Source: Eubacterium sp. (GTDB lineage Bacteria > Bacillota > Clostridia > Oscillospirales > Acutalibacteraceae). Taken from it: 6,285 bases of DNA. The position numbers and the translations under genes were made by a program. This document shows positions 5,419 to 6,285 of this stretch, one piece after another (the stretch's first letter is position 1; each line of letters starts with the position of its first letter). The DNA is taken from positions 1-6,285 of the forward strand of contig JAIDJS010000137.1 in NCBI GenBank assembly GCA_029052085.1, read 5' to 3'. The notes under the pieces are model-generated. The model was not told the origin of the DNA, made no database searches, and was given only the letters and a program-made list of their open reading frames with translations.

Positions 5419-5805
5419 ATGAGATTTACAGATAAAGAAATTCAGCCAAAGCAGTTAAGTCCGCTTAATCTTGCTTTTGTCGGCGATTGCGTTTATGAAA
5501 TGCTTGTTCGTGAAACGCTTGTCTGCGATGCAAACAGGCCTGTTAATGATCTGCATCGTGAAAGTGTGAAATTTGTGTCTGCAAAGGCACAGACAGAAGC
5601 GTTCAATAAGATTAAGGATTGTTTAACGGAAGAAGAAATGGCTCAGTTTAAAAGAGGCAGAAATGCAAAGGTTGGCCATTCCCCGAAGAGCGCAACGGAT
5701 GCGGAGTATCATACCGCAACAGGTGTTGAAGCCCTTTTCGGCTTTCTCTATTTAAACGGCAACCTTGAAAGAATCAAAGAACTGTTCAGAATAATAAATG
5801 AATAA
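5419..5805 (+). CDS. mrnC: Mini-ribonuclease III (MrnC)
   Basis: A 128-residue RNase III catalytic domain without the double-stranded-RNA-binding domain, which defines Mini-III. The signature LAFVGDCVYEMLVR (18-31) carries D23, and the second metal-binding acidic residue is probably E104 in TGVEALFGFLY. The loop RGRNAKVGHSPKSATDAEYH (79-98) is typical of the family. In B. subtilis the enzyme works as a dimer and trims both ends of 23S rRNA precursors, helped by protein L3. The ATG at 5419 is 6 bp after the obg stop and in the same frame as obg. No clear ribosome binding site precedes it, so translation probably depends on ribosomes finishing obg. The length is at the short end for the family. 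Confidence 0.95.
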   Translation: MRFTDKEIQPKQLSPLNLAFVGDCVYEMLVRETLVCDANRPVNDLHRESVKFVSAKAQTEAFNKIKDCLTEEEMAQFKRGRNAKVGHSPKSATDAEYHTATGVEALFGFLYLNGNLERIKELFRIINE

Positions 5806-5811
5806 ACAAAA

Positions 5812-5846
5812 AACAACAGCATCCTTTTAATAAGGATGCTGTTGTT
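5812..5846. terminator. Bidirectional terminator between mrnC and the convergent membrane-protein gene
   Basis: A perfect 15-bp inverted repeat (AACAACAGCATCCTT at 5812-5826 and its complement at 5832-5846) has a 5-nt loop. On the minus strand it runs into T residues (TTTTTTG, from the A-run at 5808-5813), a strong terminator for the gene at 5854-6243. On the plus strand the inner GCATCCTT stem is followed by TGTTGTT, a weaker signal for mrnC. It starts 7 bp after the mrnC stop. Confidence 0.88.
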
Positions 5847-5853
5847 AAATAAG

Positions 5854-6243
5854 TTAACTTGAAACTTTTTTGCTTCTTTGTTTTCTTGCATAAAAGACAA
5901 TCAGTACTGAATTAGCGATCAAACAGATTGTGAGAACAATAGAATAGAACCAATCAGGCATATTAAAAAAACTAATTACATAACCATAATTGCGCATAGA
6001 GCCATGAATAAAATTAGCTATAACCGACATAATGATGGCAGCATTATTTATAACAGCAATTTTTGAAAACGAATTCTTTGATAATACAAATATAAGAATT
6101 GATAAAAGGGTTGATATTATATTGGCTGTCCACAAACTGAGTACATCAAACATTGAATTTTGTGAAATGATTATACTGGTAACAATACCCGCTATAATTC
6201 CGATAGATTGGATAACTGCCAGAATATTAAAAAAAGGTTTCAT
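5854..6243 (-). CDS. Hypothetical four-helix integral membrane protein
   Basis: I do not recognise this 129-residue protein. It is mostly hydrophobic, with four probable membrane segments at about 6-27, 35-55, 61-80 and 98-118. A basic C-terminus (ARKQRSKKVSS) by the positive-inside rule should be cytoplasmic, which puts both ends inside. There is no signal peptide cleavage site, nucleotide-binding motif or obvious catalytic cluster. The ATG at 6243 follows a strong GGGAGGG (6252-6258) with 8-nt spacing, which supports a real gene. It is transcribed toward mrnC and ends at the shared terminator. It is more AT-rich than obg or pnp, as small accessory membrane proteins often are. Function is unknown, and the upstream promoter lies at or beyond the window edge. 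Confidence 0.72.
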   Translation of the reverse strand: MKPFFNILAVIQSIGIIAGIVTSIIISQNSMFDVLSLWTANIISTLLSILIFVLSKNSFSKIAVINNAAIIMSVIANFIHGSMRNYGYVISFFNMPDWFYSIVLTICLIANSVLIVFYARKQRSKKVSS

Positions 6244-6251
6244 ATTCTTTT

Positions 6252-6258
6252 CCCTCCC
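6252..6258 (-). promoter_or_regulatory. Ribosome binding site of the membrane-protein gene
   Basis: GGGAGGG on the minus strand, 8 nt before the ATG at 6243. It is the main non-coding evidence that this unrecognised frame is translated. Confidence 0.75.
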
Positions 6259-6285
6259 TATTATATTATTCTCTCATACACATCT

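Noticed and set aside
6260..6265. Minus-strand TATAAT upstream of the membrane-protein gene
   Set aside because: The start point would fall inside the GGGAGGG ribosome binding site, and the -35 position is outside the window.

Overview
The window is a chromosomal housekeeping segment from a low-to-moderate-GC Gram-positive bacterium. The best guess is a gut clostridium of the Ruminococcaceae/Oscillospiraceae type. This rests on AT-rich intergenic DNA, strong AGGAGG-like ribosome binding sites, a Mini-RNase III gene (a Firmicutes/cyanobacterial family), the rpsO-pnp pair, tiny tandem Xre regulators and one TTG start. The taxonomic call is inference; no rRNA or other marker is present.

Left part, minus strand (1-2870): an rpsO-pnp transcription unit. 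A near-consensus sigma-A promoter (2835-2863) is followed by a folded leader (2771-2825), which is a candidate S15 autoregulatory site, and then by rpsO (2446-2721), a stem-loop terminator (2410-2435), a long imperfect hairpin in the pnp leader (2311-2387) and pnp (82-2274), which ends at a strong intrinsic terminator (34-65). A possible minus-strand promoter (3-32) leads out of the left edge. The most striking anomaly is that codon 24 of rpsO is TAA, in the place of the glutamate codon of the conserved GSPEVQIA motif. The rest of the frame is intact to its normal end.

Right part, plus strand (2981-5805): two small Xre-type helix-turn-helix regulators in tandem (the second starting with TTG), an SGNH/GDSL hydrolase, the GTPase Obg, and Mini-RNase III (mrnC). 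Gaps are 15 bp, 53 bp, 12 bp and 6 bp, so the hydrolase, obg and mrnC probably share a transcript. Obg and Mini-III both act in 50S subunit maturation, and the divergent rpsO-pnp unit also concerns ribosomes and RNA decay, so the theme of the window is ribosome biogenesis and RNA metabolism. The Xre pair and the hydrolase look like local insertions into that setting.

Right edge: a bidirectional-type terminator (5812-5846) separates mrnC from a convergent minus-strand gene for an unrecognised four-helix membrane protein (5854-6243). There is no rRNA, tRNA, CRISPR array, insertion sequence or phage gene, and no gene-free stretch over 300 bases. I see no convincing novel multi-gene system. The points worth a second look are the rpsO nonsense codon, the two structured leaders, the Xre pair with its repeated upstream motifs, and the obg-mrnC junction.
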